The notes beneath the pieces were generated by a model. It saw only the letters and a program-made list of their open reading frames with translations. It searched no databases and was not told where the DNA came from. A stretch of DNA of 64,000 nucleotides. Origin: Paraburkholderia ginsengisoli NBRC 100965. Its GTDB lineage: Bacteria; Pseudomonadota; Gammaproteobacteria; Burkholderiales; Burkholderiaceae. The stretch covers positions 682,001 through 746,000 of the forward strand of contig NZ_BBJF01000005.1 in the NCBI RefSeq assembly GCF_000739735.1, written 5' to 3'. Made by a program: the position numbers and the translations under genes. Positions 12,696-20,463 of the stretch are shown here, piece after piece (position 1 is the first letter of the stretch; the number at the start of each line of letters is the position of its first letter).

Positions 12696-13282
12696 GCGAG
12701 AGCGAGAGTCGACAGGCGTTGATCGAGCGCCGCTTTCAGTTCGTCGAGCGAGCGGACGAGCGTCGTATGTTCGAAGCGCGACAGTCGCTCAACGTTGTCG
12801 AGTTCGATCGCCCGCGGCCGCAGTTCGACCCATTCGTCGGGGCTCTCCGTGATCACGGTCGGTTCGGTGTCGCATGCAAAGACGATGCCTGGAATACATT
12901 GCTTACCGGCCTGCGCGTACATGTTGGTCGGCAGCGTATCGGAGATGCCATACGCGCATTTGGCGACCGTGTTGCTGGTGGCGGGCGCGATCACGACCGT
13001 GTGATAGACGCCGTGATAGAGCATGCCGACCGGCACGCCGCTCGCGCTGTTGTCGCGCAGCACGCGAAACTTTTCGCGCAGCTTGTCGATCGGCCAGCCG
13101 TATAGCGGCAGCACTTCCTCGGCGGCCGCGGACAGGAACAGGTCTACACCCGGCAATTGCAGCGCGAGCGCGATCGACTCTTCGAGCAGATGGCCGGAGC
13201 CGGTCACGCACCACGCGAAGCGCGCGTCCGGCTTGAAGTCCGCGAGATCGCGCGCGGGCGTCGGGGGCTGCGTTGGCGTCAT
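12674..13282 (-). CDS. dmrB: dihydromethanopterin reductase, archaeal flavoprotein type
   Basis: A 202-residue flavoprotein of the DmrB/AfpA type, with a flavodoxin-like fold related to Dfp decarboxylase. It reduces dihydromethanopterin to H4MPT; a P. xenovorans DmrB has been characterised and forms a cage-like oligomer. Visible family features are WCVTGSGHLLEES at residues 24-36, VIAPATSNTVAKCAYGISDTL near 107-127 (FMN/phosphate region) and a GKQCIPGIVFACD segment. It overlaps the sigma-54 regulator stop by 4 bp and the following gene by 22 bp, giving a regulator-dmrB-DUF6513 operon. Confidence 0.85.
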   Translation of the reverse strand: MTPTQPPTPARDLADFKPDARFAWCVTGSGHLLEESIALALQLPGVDLFLSAAAEEVLPLYGWPIDKLREKFRVLRDNSASGVPVGMLYHGVYHTVVIAPATSNTVAKCAYGISDTLPTNMYAQAGKQCIPGIVFACDTEPTVITESPDEWVELRPRAIELDNVERLSRFEHTTLVRSLDELKAALDQRLSTLALAWTTSSS

Positions 13283-15324
13283 GCGTCGAGATCGAGCGGC
13301 ATTCCGTCGGACGACGAGCCCTCATGCGAGAGCCGGATATGCAGCCGGCGCATCTTGCGGTACAGCGTGTTGCGGCTGATGCCGAGCGCCTTCGCAACGT
13401 TGCTGACGTTCCAGCGGTGCTCGTCGAGCAGCGACAGCACGGTCTCGCGCTCGTTCAGCTGGATCGCGTTGAGCGCGGAGATGTCGGCGTCGTCGGCGAG
13501 ATGCGCGTCCATGTCCGCGCTGTGAAGGCGCAACGCGGTCGGCATGTCGGCCGCCGAGGTCCGCTGCGTGATCTCGGGCGGCAGGTCCTCGCAACGAATC
13601 GGCTGGCCGTCGGACAGCGCGATCGCCATCTGCAACACGTGACGCAATTGCCGGATGTTGCCGGGCCATGCGTAAGTGAGCAGCGCATGTTCGGCTTCCG
13701 GGCTCAGCTCGGGCGGATCGTCGGTCTCGTTCGCAAGCAGATGGTGGATCAGCGGCAGCTTGTCGAGCCGCTCGCGCAGCGGCGGCAAATTCAGTTCGAC
13801 ACCCTTGAGCCGGTAATACAGATCCTCGCGGAACAATCCGCTATGCACGAGTTCGAGCAGATTGCGGTGACTCGCGCTGATCAACTGGAAATTGACCTTG
13901 ACGGTGGTTTCGGCGCCGAGCGGCGTGACTTCGTGTTCCTCGATCACGCGTAACAGCCGCGCCTGCAACACGAGCGGCATGTCGCCGATCTCGTCGAGAA
14001 AGAGTGTGCCGCCGTTGGCCTGCACGATTTTGCCGCGCCGTCCTTCGCGTTGCGCGCCGGTGAACGCGCCGGCGCGATAGCCGAACAGTTCGCTCTCGAT
14101 CAGGTTCTCGGGCAGCGACGCGCAGTTGACCGGAACGAACGGCCCCTCGGCGTGCGGGCTGATGCTATGCAGCGCCTGCGCGAACACTTCCTTGCCGGTG
14201 CCGGTTTGTCCGCGCAGCACGATCGGAATCTTGCGTTGAATCACGCGTGCGGCGAGCTGGATTTGCGAAGCCATGCGCGGGTCGCCGAACTCCAGGTGCG
14301 CGATCTCGTCGAGCTTGGGCGGCGGGCGCTTTTCGGGCGCGCTGGTGCGCGCGGCGGGCGCCTCGTTCGACAGCACGCGCGCGACGCGCCCGCTGTTATT
14401 TTGCGAGGTCTGCGCGACGAGGAAGAAGCGGTTGGTCGCGTTCGCGCTGTACACCGTGACCGGATGGAACGAGCCGCGAATGCTGCGCGCGATCATGTCT
14501 TCGAGCGACGCGTTGAACGCTTCTTCGATGCGGCGACCGCGCAGTTCGCTCAGGGACCGGAAGCCAAGCTGGAACAGCGCGCTGCGATTGGCGGCGAGCA
14601 CGGTGCTGTCGTCCGCCACTGCGAGCTTGCCGCCGTGCAGCGTGCCGACGAATTCCGGCCGGCTGTGAAAGTGGATCATGTTCGCGTGACGATAACGCGC
14701 GTCGAGCAAACGGTTTTCGATCATCTGCCGCGACATGCCGACCAGGACCAGCGAGTGCTGTTGCAATAACTTCGAGCGGCTCGTGACGTCGAGCACGCCG
14801 GCAATCTCGCCGCTGTCGTCGAAGATCGGCGCGGCGGAGCAGGTGAGCGACGTATAGCGCGGATAGAAATGCTCGTGCTGACACACGGCGATGCAATCGC
14901 GCTCGGCGAGACAGGTGCCCATGCCGTTGGTGCCGGCTTCGCGTTCGCTCCAGAGCGCGCCGACCCGGAAGCCGTCGTCGGCGACCGCTTCGGCGAACGG
15001 CACCGACGACACCTGATGCACGATCGCGCCGCCCGCATCGACGAGCACGACCGCGAGTTCGGGGTCGGCCAGTTGCTGATAGAGCGTCGTCATTTCGAGC
15101 TTCGAACAGGCGATCAGATCGCCGAGCGCTTCGCGGCGCGCACTTAATTCGTACTGCGTGAGGACCGGTGGCGTGACGAAACGGGAAGGGTCAAGCTGGA
15201 ATTCGTTGATGCAGCGCGTCCACGATTGGGCGACGGGTTCGCTCGTCGGGCGGGTCGTCAACTGATGATGGACGACGTTCAACACCTCTCGGACGTGCGT
15301 ACTGCTGTCAGCGAGCAACGACAT
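13279..15324 (-). CDS. sigma-54-dependent regulator, GAF-AAA+-Fis (AcoR-like)
   Basis: A 681-residue enhancer-binding protein. Residues about 60-200 look like a GAF sensor, a PAS-like segment follows near 220-310, and the AAA+ module starts near 345. The AAA+ part has Walker A GQTGTGKE near 371 and the intact sigma-54 contact loop GAFTGA near 418. The last 50 residues are a Fis-type helix-turn-helix (NVSNVAKALGISRNTLYRKM). AcoR-like proteins sense small metabolites such as aldehydes or alcohols and drive minus-24/minus-12 promoters. It heads the operon with dmrB and lies among H4MPT genes, several of which have sigma-54 promoter candidates, so it is the likely activator of the C1 regulon. The inducer is unknown. 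Confidence 0.9.
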   Translation of the reverse strand: MSLLADSSTHVREVLNVVHHQLTTRPTSEPVAQSWTRCINEFQLDPSRFVTPPVLTQYELSARREALGDLIACSKLEMTTLYQQLADPELAVVLVDAGGAIVHQVSSVPFAEAVADDGFRVGALWSEREAGTNGMGTCLAERDCIAVCQHEHFYPRYTSLTCSAAPIFDDSGEIAGVLDVTSRSKLLQQHSLVLVGMSRQMIENRLLDARYRHANMIHFHSRPEFVGTLHGGKLAVADDSTVLAANRSALFQLGFRSLSELRGRRIEEAFNASLEDMIARSIRGSFHPVTVYSANATNRFFLVAQTSQNNSGRVARVLSNEAPAARTSAPEKRPPPKLDEIAHLEFGDPRMASQIQLAARVIQRKIPIVLRGQTGTGKEVFAQALHSISPHAEGPFVPVNCASLPENLIESELFGYRAGAFTGAQREGRRGKIVQANGGTLFLDEIGDMPLVLQARLLRVIEEHEVTPLGAETTVKVNFQLISASHRNLLELVHSGLFREDLYYRLKGVELNLPPLRERLDKLPLIHHLLANETDDPPELSPEAEHALLTYAWPGNIRQLRHVLQMAIALSDGQPIRCEDLPPEITQRTSAADMPTALRLHSADMDAHLADDADISALNAIQLNERETVLSLLDEHRWNVSNVAKALGISRNTLYRKMRRLHIRLSHEGSSSDGMPLDLDA

Positions 15325-15525
15325 GGGGTTTGTCTCCGTTGCGTCATTTCGGACCCGCTATTAGCGCGCCGCGAATGCCGCTTTATCAATCCTGTATTCC
15401 CCTGGCGCTGCGAATTCGTCTGTGTTCGCATGCACCTGCGCGACCGGCCTTTATCAGGCGGGTATTTAAAACTCTACGCCCGATGTCGGTTTGGTTCAAC
15501 AAGAAGTCGCATTATCTCAACGCAC

Positions 15526-15542
15526 TGTGCCCGATATTTGCT
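15526..15542 (+). promoter_or_regulatory. sigma-54-type promoter candidate before the FolB-like gene
   Basis: TGTGCCCGATATTTGCT matches about 11 of 14 defined positions of YTGGCACGRNNNTTGCW, with a perfect TTGCW minus-12 box but TG in place of GG at minus 24. It would start RNA about 130 nt before the gene at 15688. It lies in the 363-bp divergent gap 15325-15687, which holds no gene. Confidence 0.35.
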
Positions 15543-15592
15543 TTTCTCTGTTCGTTGCGTCGTGGGCCGCCTTATTCGACCGCGTTGTTGCA

Positions 15593-15617
15593 GCTTCGGC
15601 ACACAGTGTGCCGAAGC
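15593..15617. promoter_or_regulatory. perfect 25-bp palindrome before the FolB-like gene
   Basis: GCTTCGGCACAC and its exact reverse complement flank a single A. The palindrome lies 70 bp before the start at 15688 and about 270 bp from the divergent sigma-54 regulator gene. It has no T-run, so it looks like an operator or leader hairpin, not a terminator. Its centre ACACAGTGTG resembles the dyad before xoxF. Confidence 0.6.
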
Positions 15618-15687
15618 CGTCGCCGCCGTTCGTAATCAGCAGGACTAACCCGTATTAACCCGGAGCCGCGTCGCGGCGGAGTACACC

Positions 15688-16179
15688 ATGGATCGTATCG
15701 ATACCGTTCGCCTTGCCGCTTTCCCTGACATCGCTGACGCCGGCGCGTTGCCGGAGCGTATGGACATCGTCTTCATCGAAAACTTCACAGGCCAGACGGT
15801 CATCGGTATCGACAGCAGCGAGCTACATGTTCCGCAACCCGTGCGCATGAACCTCGCGATCGGCGTACCCGCGATCCGCGCGTGCACGACGGACCGGATC
15901 GAAGACACCATCAACTATGCGGCCGTGCGCGACGCGCTGCTCGATCTGTTCGCGTCGCATCGGGTTCGTCTGCTCGAAGCGCTCGCGGAGAACATCGCGC
16001 AATTGCTGATTGCCGACTTCGGCGCGCACTGGGTGCGGGTCTCGCTCGCGAAGCCGGCCAAGTTCGACGACGTCGCGGCGGTGGGCGTGCAGATCGAACG
16101 CCGACGCAGCGATCCGCCGACGAACGGGGTCGGCGTCGTCAGCTACGCGTCGCTGGGAGAGGGACTGATACCGAACTGA
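15688..16179 (+). CDS. FolB-like dihydroneopterin aldolase of the H4MPT set
   Basis: A 163-residue member of the dihydroneopterin aldolase/epimerase family. It keeps the fold signatures MDIVFIENFTGQTVIGI at residues 25-41, VPQPVRMNLAIGVPAI and DTINYAAVRDALLDLFASHRVRLLEALAENIA, where the glutamate of LLEALAE is at the usual catalytic position. Folate FolB proteins are about 120 residues, so this longer variant with a different tail fits the paralogues that accompany H4MPT genes. The likely reaction is retro-aldol cleavage of a neopterin to 6-hydroxymethyl-dihydropterin. It is monocistronic, divergent from the regulator and convergent with a periplasmic gene. Confidence 0.82.
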   Translation: MDRIDTVRLAAFPDIADAGALPERMDIVFIENFTGQTVIGIDSSELHVPQPVRMNLAIGVPAIRACTTDRIEDTINYAAVRDALLDLFASHRVRLLEALAENIAQLLIADFGAHWVRVSLAKPAKFDDVAAVGVQIERRRSDPPTNGVGVVSYASLGEGLIPN

Positions 16180-16194
16180 ACGGCAGCGGCCTAA

Positions 16195-16218
16195 GCGGCG
16201 CAACGGTGGATGCGCCGC
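16195..16218. terminator. hairpin between convergent genes
   Basis: GCGGCGCA/TGCGCCGC form a perfect 8-bp stem with an 8-nt loop, 15 bp after the stop of the FolB-like gene and 50 bp from the stop of the convergent gene. There is no T-run, so terminator strength is uncertain. Confidence 0.4.
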
Positions 16219-16268
16219 AGTCGCACGACGCACACGCGGCGCACGCCGCGCCTGCGTGGTGCGGCGCA

Positions 16269-16679
16269 TCACTTCGCGATCGTGGGCGTCTTCTGCGGAC
16301 CGAGTCCGCATGCCTGATACGCGGTCGTTTGCAGCGTGCGGAATTTCTTCGTTTGCGACTTCGCATGATCGACGCGGAATTCCGCGCCGCCTTCACCGCC
16401 GAGCGTCGCGTACTTCGAGAAGGTCGACTGGTCGACGAATTCGTCGTAGGGCAGCGCCGCAGCCATCTTGTCGATCACACACGAGCATTTATAGACGTTG
16501 GCGAAATCGTGACCGTTGTCGTCCATGCAGGTCAGCACATATTCGACGCGGCCCTGAGTCGGGTAGTTGTAGCCGCCGGCCGGAGCGGGCGAGCTGGGCG
16601 CATCGCCGGCCGCCCGGGCAAGCGGTCCTGCCAGCGCCAGGCAGGTGAAGGCGAGCAGCGCGCGACATCTGATGGTCAT
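16269..16679 (-). CDS. small periplasmic four-cysteine protein linked to fae
   Basis: A 136-residue protein with a clear signal peptide (CRALLAFTCLALAGPLARA, cleavage near residue 23). The mature part has cysteines 51, 65, 67 and 124 in the pattern LTCMDDNG, YKCSCVIDKM and ACGLG. The C-x-C pair and spacing suggest two disulfides or metal binding. I recall similar proteins beside PQQ-dehydrogenase and methylotrophy genes, but no function is known to me. I chose the ATG at 16679; an in-frame ATG at 16700 would place an unusual extension before the signal peptide. It lies 136 bp downstream of fae and may share its transcript. A periplasmic partner of XoxF is possible but speculative. Confidence 0.72.
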   Translation of the reverse strand: MTIRCRALLAFTCLALAGPLARAAGDAPSSPAPAGGYNYPTQGRVEYVLTCMDDNGHDFANVYKCSCVIDKMAAALPYDEFVDQSTFSKYATLGGEGGAEFRVDHAKSQTKKFRTLQTTAYQACGLGPQKTPTIAK

Positions 16680-16815
16680 TTCATGCCTCTGCGGGAGCAT
16701 TGAGACTGCTTCACGAACGGGTCTGCTGTGGGCCTCGCGAACGGAGGCGGCAAGGGCCGCTGGGGACGGGAGGAGGCGGCCCGAAGCGCCGCGTATCCTC
16801 CCGTGCCGTGCGTGG

Positions 16816-17325
16816 TCAGTTCGGTGCGAACGGGTGCGCGACGCTGCCTTTCTTCGCCACCACTTCCGCGGCGCTCGGCTCGCCGTTGACCGCGCGCTTG
16901 ATCGCCTCGCGCGTGGCCTGGTAGTTGAACTGCTGGATCTTCTTGTCGTCATCCGCCTGCCAGTGAATGAAGACGCCGACGCACAGGAACAGATCGTCGG
17001 CCTCGTCCTTCGGGATGGTGCCGTCCTCGACGCTGTCGGCGACCGCAAGGGCAACCGCGTGCTGCGCAGGGCCGAACATCTGGACCGCCTGCTTCGCGCC
17101 CTTGATCGTCACCTTGTTGAAGAGGATCGTATTCGGCTTGGTGAGAAGATTCGGTGCGACGACTGCGAGCAAAGATGTGAAGCCATCCTTATTGTTGGTC
17201 AGTGCATTGCAGAACGCGATTTCCGCAGCCGAACCTCGCGGTCCGATCAGCAAGTCGATATGCGCGACCTCGTTGCCGTCGCCGACGAGCGACTCTCCGA
17301 TCATGACGCGGTTGATCTTGGCCAT
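16816..17325 (-). CDS. fae: formaldehyde-activating enzyme
   Basis: A 169-residue Fae, which condenses formaldehyde with H4MPT to methylene-H4MPT and so detoxifies and channels the methanol-oxidation product. Characteristic segments are [22 protein letters not shown] at the N-terminus (His of NEVAHID is the catalytic residue in the family), [19 protein letters not shown] and the C-terminal [21 protein letters not shown]. The start is the ATG at 17325 with AGGAACAGA before it; the frame is open for 23 more codons without family similarity. A strong sigma-54-type promoter candidate lies about 110 bp upstream. Confidence 0.97.
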   Translation of the reverse strand: MAKINRVMIGESLVGDGNEVAHIDLLIGPRGSAAEIAFCNALTNNKDGFTSLLAVVAPNLLTKPNTILFNKVTIKGAKQAVQMFGPAQHAVALAVADSVEDGTIPKDEADDLFLCVGVFIHWQADDDKKIQQFNYQATREAIKRAVNGEPSAAEVVAKKGSVAHPFAPN

Positions 17326-17430
17326 TCTGTTCCTCCGATGAGTGGTTACGGACCTGCTGTTTAGCCGCCGCCTGCGATCGTCCAGAACCTGCATCGCACG
17401 GCGGCGTATTGATGCACGGCGGTACTAACT

Positions 17431-17447
17431 AACATGTTCCGTGCCAG
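17431..17447 (-). promoter_or_regulatory. strong sigma-54-type promoter candidate for fae
   Basis: The minus strand reads CTGGCACGGAACATGTT. The minus-24 box CTGGCACG is a perfect match to the consensus; the minus-12 box is ATGT in place of TTGC. Twelve of 14 defined positions fit. The start of RNA would be near 17420, giving a leader of about 95 nt before fae. Confidence 0.55.
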
Positions 17448-17487
17448 TGCACGGCCTACACGGCCCACACAACATGAAGCGGATGCG

Positions 17488-18369
17488 TCAGCCGCTATCG
17501 TCGAGACAGGCGGCGACCAACAGCGTCGCCACCGCCAGATCCGCGCTGGTGCCGGGATTGATTCCACGGGCTTTCAGTTCGGTGTCCCATGCATCGAGTT
17601 GCGCGGACGCGTCCGCGTGCGGTGGTGTATCGAGCGACGTTTGCCGACGGCGCGCGCGATGCTCGCGTGCCGCAAGCGTGACACTCTGCGCCAGCGCCAT
17701 GCCGTGCTTGCGCACAATGTGTGAGTCGGGCCAGCCGGCGAGGAACGCGAGGAACACGTCGAGCATCGCCGCCCCGGACGCGCCGCCCGGTACTTCGCGA
17801 TAGGCGGCGAGCCCCGTTTCGAAGATGTCGTGAAAGCCGTTCGCGTACTGGCGCGCGATGCTGTCGCGTTCGCTCGCGAGTTGCATCGCGGCGCGCAGGC
17901 CGATGGTCGGCGGCGCATGGACCGATTGCTCGGGCACGTCGCCGAGTCCGCCCGGATTGGCGAGGGCGATCGCGCGATAGGTGAGGCGGGCGTCGTCGAC
18001 GTCGAGCGCCGCCAGCACGCGCCCGGTGGCCGCGCGCCACGCCTGCGCCGACAGTGCCGGCCCGATGTCGTCCAGCGCGGCGGCGAGCGGCGCGACCAGC
18101 AGCACGATGCCGAGATTGGTGTTGCAGCCAACCGCCTCGCGTGTGAGCGTGACCGCTTCGAGAATGCGTCGGCCGACCGGCGCGCCGCGCGCGAGCAGCG
18201 CGTCAGCCGTGGCCTGCGCGCTGCTGAGGAACTGCGCCGCGTTCATCCCGTGTCCGGGGCTTTGGATGCTGACGTTGCCGGGCTTCGGCGTGGCGACGTC
18301 GAGTGCGCAGGCACGCAGGAACGCCGCGCGAATCTGGCCGGGCGCGAGCGCGGTGGTGGGCTCAGGCAT
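17488..18369 (-). CDS. CitG/MdcB-like triphosphoribosyl-dephospho-CoA synthase family protein, H4MPT set
   Basis: A 293-residue protein of the CitG/MdcB family. It has the N-terminal KPGNVSIQSPGHGMNAAQFL (typical VTPKPGLVD-type helix), LGIVLLVAPLAAAL near residues 88-101 and DSHIVRKHGMALAQ near 213-226. True CitG makes the prosthetic group of citrate lyase, but no citrate or malonate lyase genes are nearby. Homologues inside H4MPT clusters of methylotrophs are needed for the pathway, probably adding a phosphoribosyl-type group during cofactor assembly. It overlaps the upstream ATP-grasp gene by 8 bp, so it is the last gene of the mtdB-mch operon. Confidence 0.8.
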   Translation of the reverse strand: MPEPTTALAPGQIRAAFLRACALDVATPKPGNVSIQSPGHGMNAAQFLSSAQATADALLARGAPVGRRILEAVTLTREAVGCNTNLGIVLLVAPLAAALDDIGPALSAQAWRAATGRVLAALDVDDARLTYRAIALANPGGLGDVPEQSVHAPPTIGLRAAMQLASERDSIARQYANGFHDIFETGLAAYREVPGGASGAAMLDVFLAFLAGWPDSHIVRKHGMALAQSVTLAAREHRARRRQTSLDTPPHADASAQLDAWDTELKARGINPGTSADLAVATLLVAACLDDSG

Positions 18370-19438
18370 GACGTCCGCGCAATGCGGCCACAGCCACGTC
18401 CACGGCGGCTGGGTCCGTCTGGTCCAGCAAACGCCGCTGCGCCGCCAGCTTGCGATCGAGCAGATCGTCGACGAGCGCCGCCGCGAGGTCCACCGGCGTG
18501 ACCGACTGCAAGCCGCGCCATGCGGCCACGCCGTTGACTTCGAGCACGAGCGGGCGCGCGGCGTCGTCGGGATTGGGGATCAGGTCCACGCCGGCATAGT
18601 CGAGACCGAGCGCGGCGGCCGCCTGCACGGCCGTTTGCGCGAGCGGCGCGGCGAGGTCGGCCGGCTCGCAGACTGCGCCTTGCGCGAAGTTGTGAATCCA
18701 GCCTTTGCCGCCCACGCGCCGCATCGCCGCCACCGCGCGGCCGCCGATCACCATCACGCGCCAGTCGAAGCCGGGCCGCTCGCCGGCGACATAGCGCTGC
18801 AGATAAGCGACCTGCCGGTACGGACCCAGCGACGGCAACGGCGCGAGTCCGCCCCGGCGTGCGCCGAGCCGTTTGAGTCCGTGACCCTGCGAGCCGAACA
18901 GCGGCTTGAGCACCACCTGACGGCCAGCGGCCGCTTCGCGCATCAATACGCGCTGTGCGAAGGCCGACGACTCGACGGCCCACGTCGCCGGAGTCGGCAC
19001 GCCCGCGCGGTGCAGCAGGAAGCTGGTCATCGATTTGTCGACGCTGCGCTCGATCGCGCGCGCGTCGTTGTAAACCGGCACGCCCGACTCGCGCAGCGCG
19101 TGCAGGATGCCGAGCCGCAGCGTCACCTGCTCGAAGGTGCCGCCGGCAATGCCGCGCACGAAGACCGCATCCGGCAGCGTGTGACCGAAGCCCGGCACCA
19201 CGAGACCGTGAGGTTGCCACGTGGTGTCGATACGGCAATCCGCGAGATCGACGCAGCGCGCTTGCGCGCCGCGCGCGCGGAACGCTTTCTTCAGGCGGCC
19301 GGTGTGCCAGCCGGTTTCGTCGGTGAGGATCGCGATGCGTACGCCTGCGTGCGTCACGTGGGGATTCGCGTCGGGCGCTGCGTCCGTCGTTGTGTCCGCG
19401 GCCGCGTGCGGACCCGCGCTGGCTCGCGTGAGCGTCAT
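18362..19438 (-). CDS. RimK-type ATP-grasp ligase of the H4MPT/methylofuran set
   Basis: A 358-residue ATP-grasp enzyme. A low-complexity N-terminus is followed by IAILTDETGWHTGRLKKAF, the ATP-site segments VVLKPLFGSQGHGLKRLG near residue 175 and DWRVMVIGGRAVAAMRRVG near 217, and the metal-binding end VDLIPNPDDAARPLVLEVNGVAAWRGLQ near 290. Related ligases add glutamates to methanofuran or methanopterin-type cofactors, so amino-acid ligation onto H4MPT or methylofuran is likely. The start at 19438 overlaps the mch stop (ATGA). The frame extends 8 residues upstream inside mch, which I reject. Confidence 0.83.
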   Translation of the reverse strand: MTLTRASAGPHAAADTTTDAAPDANPHVTHAGVRIAILTDETGWHTGRLKKAFRARGAQARCVDLADCRIDTTWQPHGLVVPGFGHTLPDAVFVRGIAGGTFEQVTLRLGILHALRESGVPVYNDARAIERSVDKSMTSFLLHRAGVPTPATWAVESSAFAQRVLMREAAAGRQVVLKPLFGSQGHGLKRLGARRGGLAPLPSLGPYRQVAYLQRYVAGERPGFDWRVMVIGGRAVAAMRRVGGKGWIHNFAQGAVCEPADLAAPLAQTAVQAAAALGLDYAGVDLIPNPDDAARPLVLEVNGVAAWRGLQSVTPVDLAAALVDDLLDRKLAAQRRLLDQTDPAAVDVAVAALRGRHA

Positions 19439-20463
19439 GGCGCGGCCGCCTTGCCGCCCCATTGAGCCTGCAGCAATGCGCTTTCGATTCGCCCGCCGTG
19501 ATAGGTCGCGCCGCTTTCGAGGCTGCTCACCCAGACTTCGGCGGGCGCGAACAGCGCCGGGTCGATCTGGTAGAAGTCGAAGTTGAACGACGTGAAGATA
19601 TCCGCGAACGGCCGGCCGTAGTCGCGCGAATTCGCGGCGGGCAGGCTGTCAGCGAGACGCCGCGCGACTTCGTCATGCTTCACGGTCAGATGCACGCGGC
19701 CGCCGTAGAGAATCGCATCGTTGGTGCGGCCCATCGCCTGAATACCGTCGGGTGCGGGCGGCGGCAACGGGGCCGAGCCCGCGCCTTCGACCACTTCGTC
19801 GAGCGGCACGCCGAGCACGTGCGTCTTGTGCAGCGCCACTTCGAGCACGCGCGCCACGACCTGTACCGTTCCCGCGACAGACTGTGTCGGCGTGACGATC
19901 AGCGTGAGGCCGTCGGGCGCGAGGCCGCAATCGTGCAGCACCTTGTCGATCACGAACTGCGGCGGCATCCGGTCGACCTCGAGCACCAGCACGCCGCGCT
20001 CGTGGCGGTCGCGATAGCCGAGTTCGGCGAACAGCGGCTCCTTGACGGCCAGTGCGCGCGCCGGACCGGAGCCGAGCGAGAAGAACTTCTTGCCGCCGGT
20101 CTGTTCCTTCGTGGCCGACAGACTCCAGCCCGCGTACTGGCTGCCGAGGCAGGCCAGCACCGGCGACGACGTGCGCGCTTCGATCATCGTCGGCCAGAGC
20201 GGCGCGGCGTCGAAGTTCGAGCGCACGCCGACGCGGCCGAGGCCGCCCATGCAGATGCGCGCGATTAGCACGCCGGCTTCGATGCTGCCGGGCGCGGCGA
20301 CGCCGGCGTCGGCGATCACGGTCCCGCCCGGCGTGCGCGTGATCGAGACGCCGAGGCGCGCTGCATCGTCGAGCAGCCGGGCGACGAGCCGCTCGCTCAG
20401 CGCGTTGACGCTGGGGGCGACGGTTGGTGGGGAATTGTCAGGCGTGGGTGTGGAGGCAGACAT
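19435..20463 (-). CDS. mch: methenyl-H4MPT cyclohydrolase
   Basis: A 342-residue Mch, hydrolysing methenyl-H4MPT to formyl-H4MPT, the step after MtdB. Recognisable segments are SVNALSERLVARLLDDAARLGV, the PGSIEAGVLIARICMGGLG region, SSPVLACLGSQYAGWSL, FFSLGSGPARAL and NDAILYGGRVHLTV. Two near starts exist: ATG 20463 (MSASTPTP) and ATG 20475 (MNPTMSAS). Both overlap the end of the upstream ATP-grasp gene, which indicates translational coupling; I list the shorter. The first 20 residues are a proline-rich tail not shared by the family. Confidence 0.95.
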   Translation of the reverse strand: MSASTPTPDNSPPTVAPSVNALSERLVARLLDDAARLGVSITRTPGGTVIADAGVAAPGSIEAGVLIARICMGGLGRVGVRSNFDAAPLWPTMIEARTSSPVLACLGSQYAGWSLSATKEQTGGKKFFSLGSGPARALAVKEPLFAELGYRDRHERGVLVLEVDRMPPQFVIDKVLHDCGLAPDGLTLIVTPTQSVAGTVQVVARVLEVALHKTHVLGVPLDEVVEGAGSAPLPPPAPDGIQAMGRTNDAILYGGRVHLTVKHDEVARRLADSLPAANSRDYGRPFADIFTSFNFDFYQIDPALFAPAEVWVSSLESGATYHGGRIESALLQAQWGGKAAAP

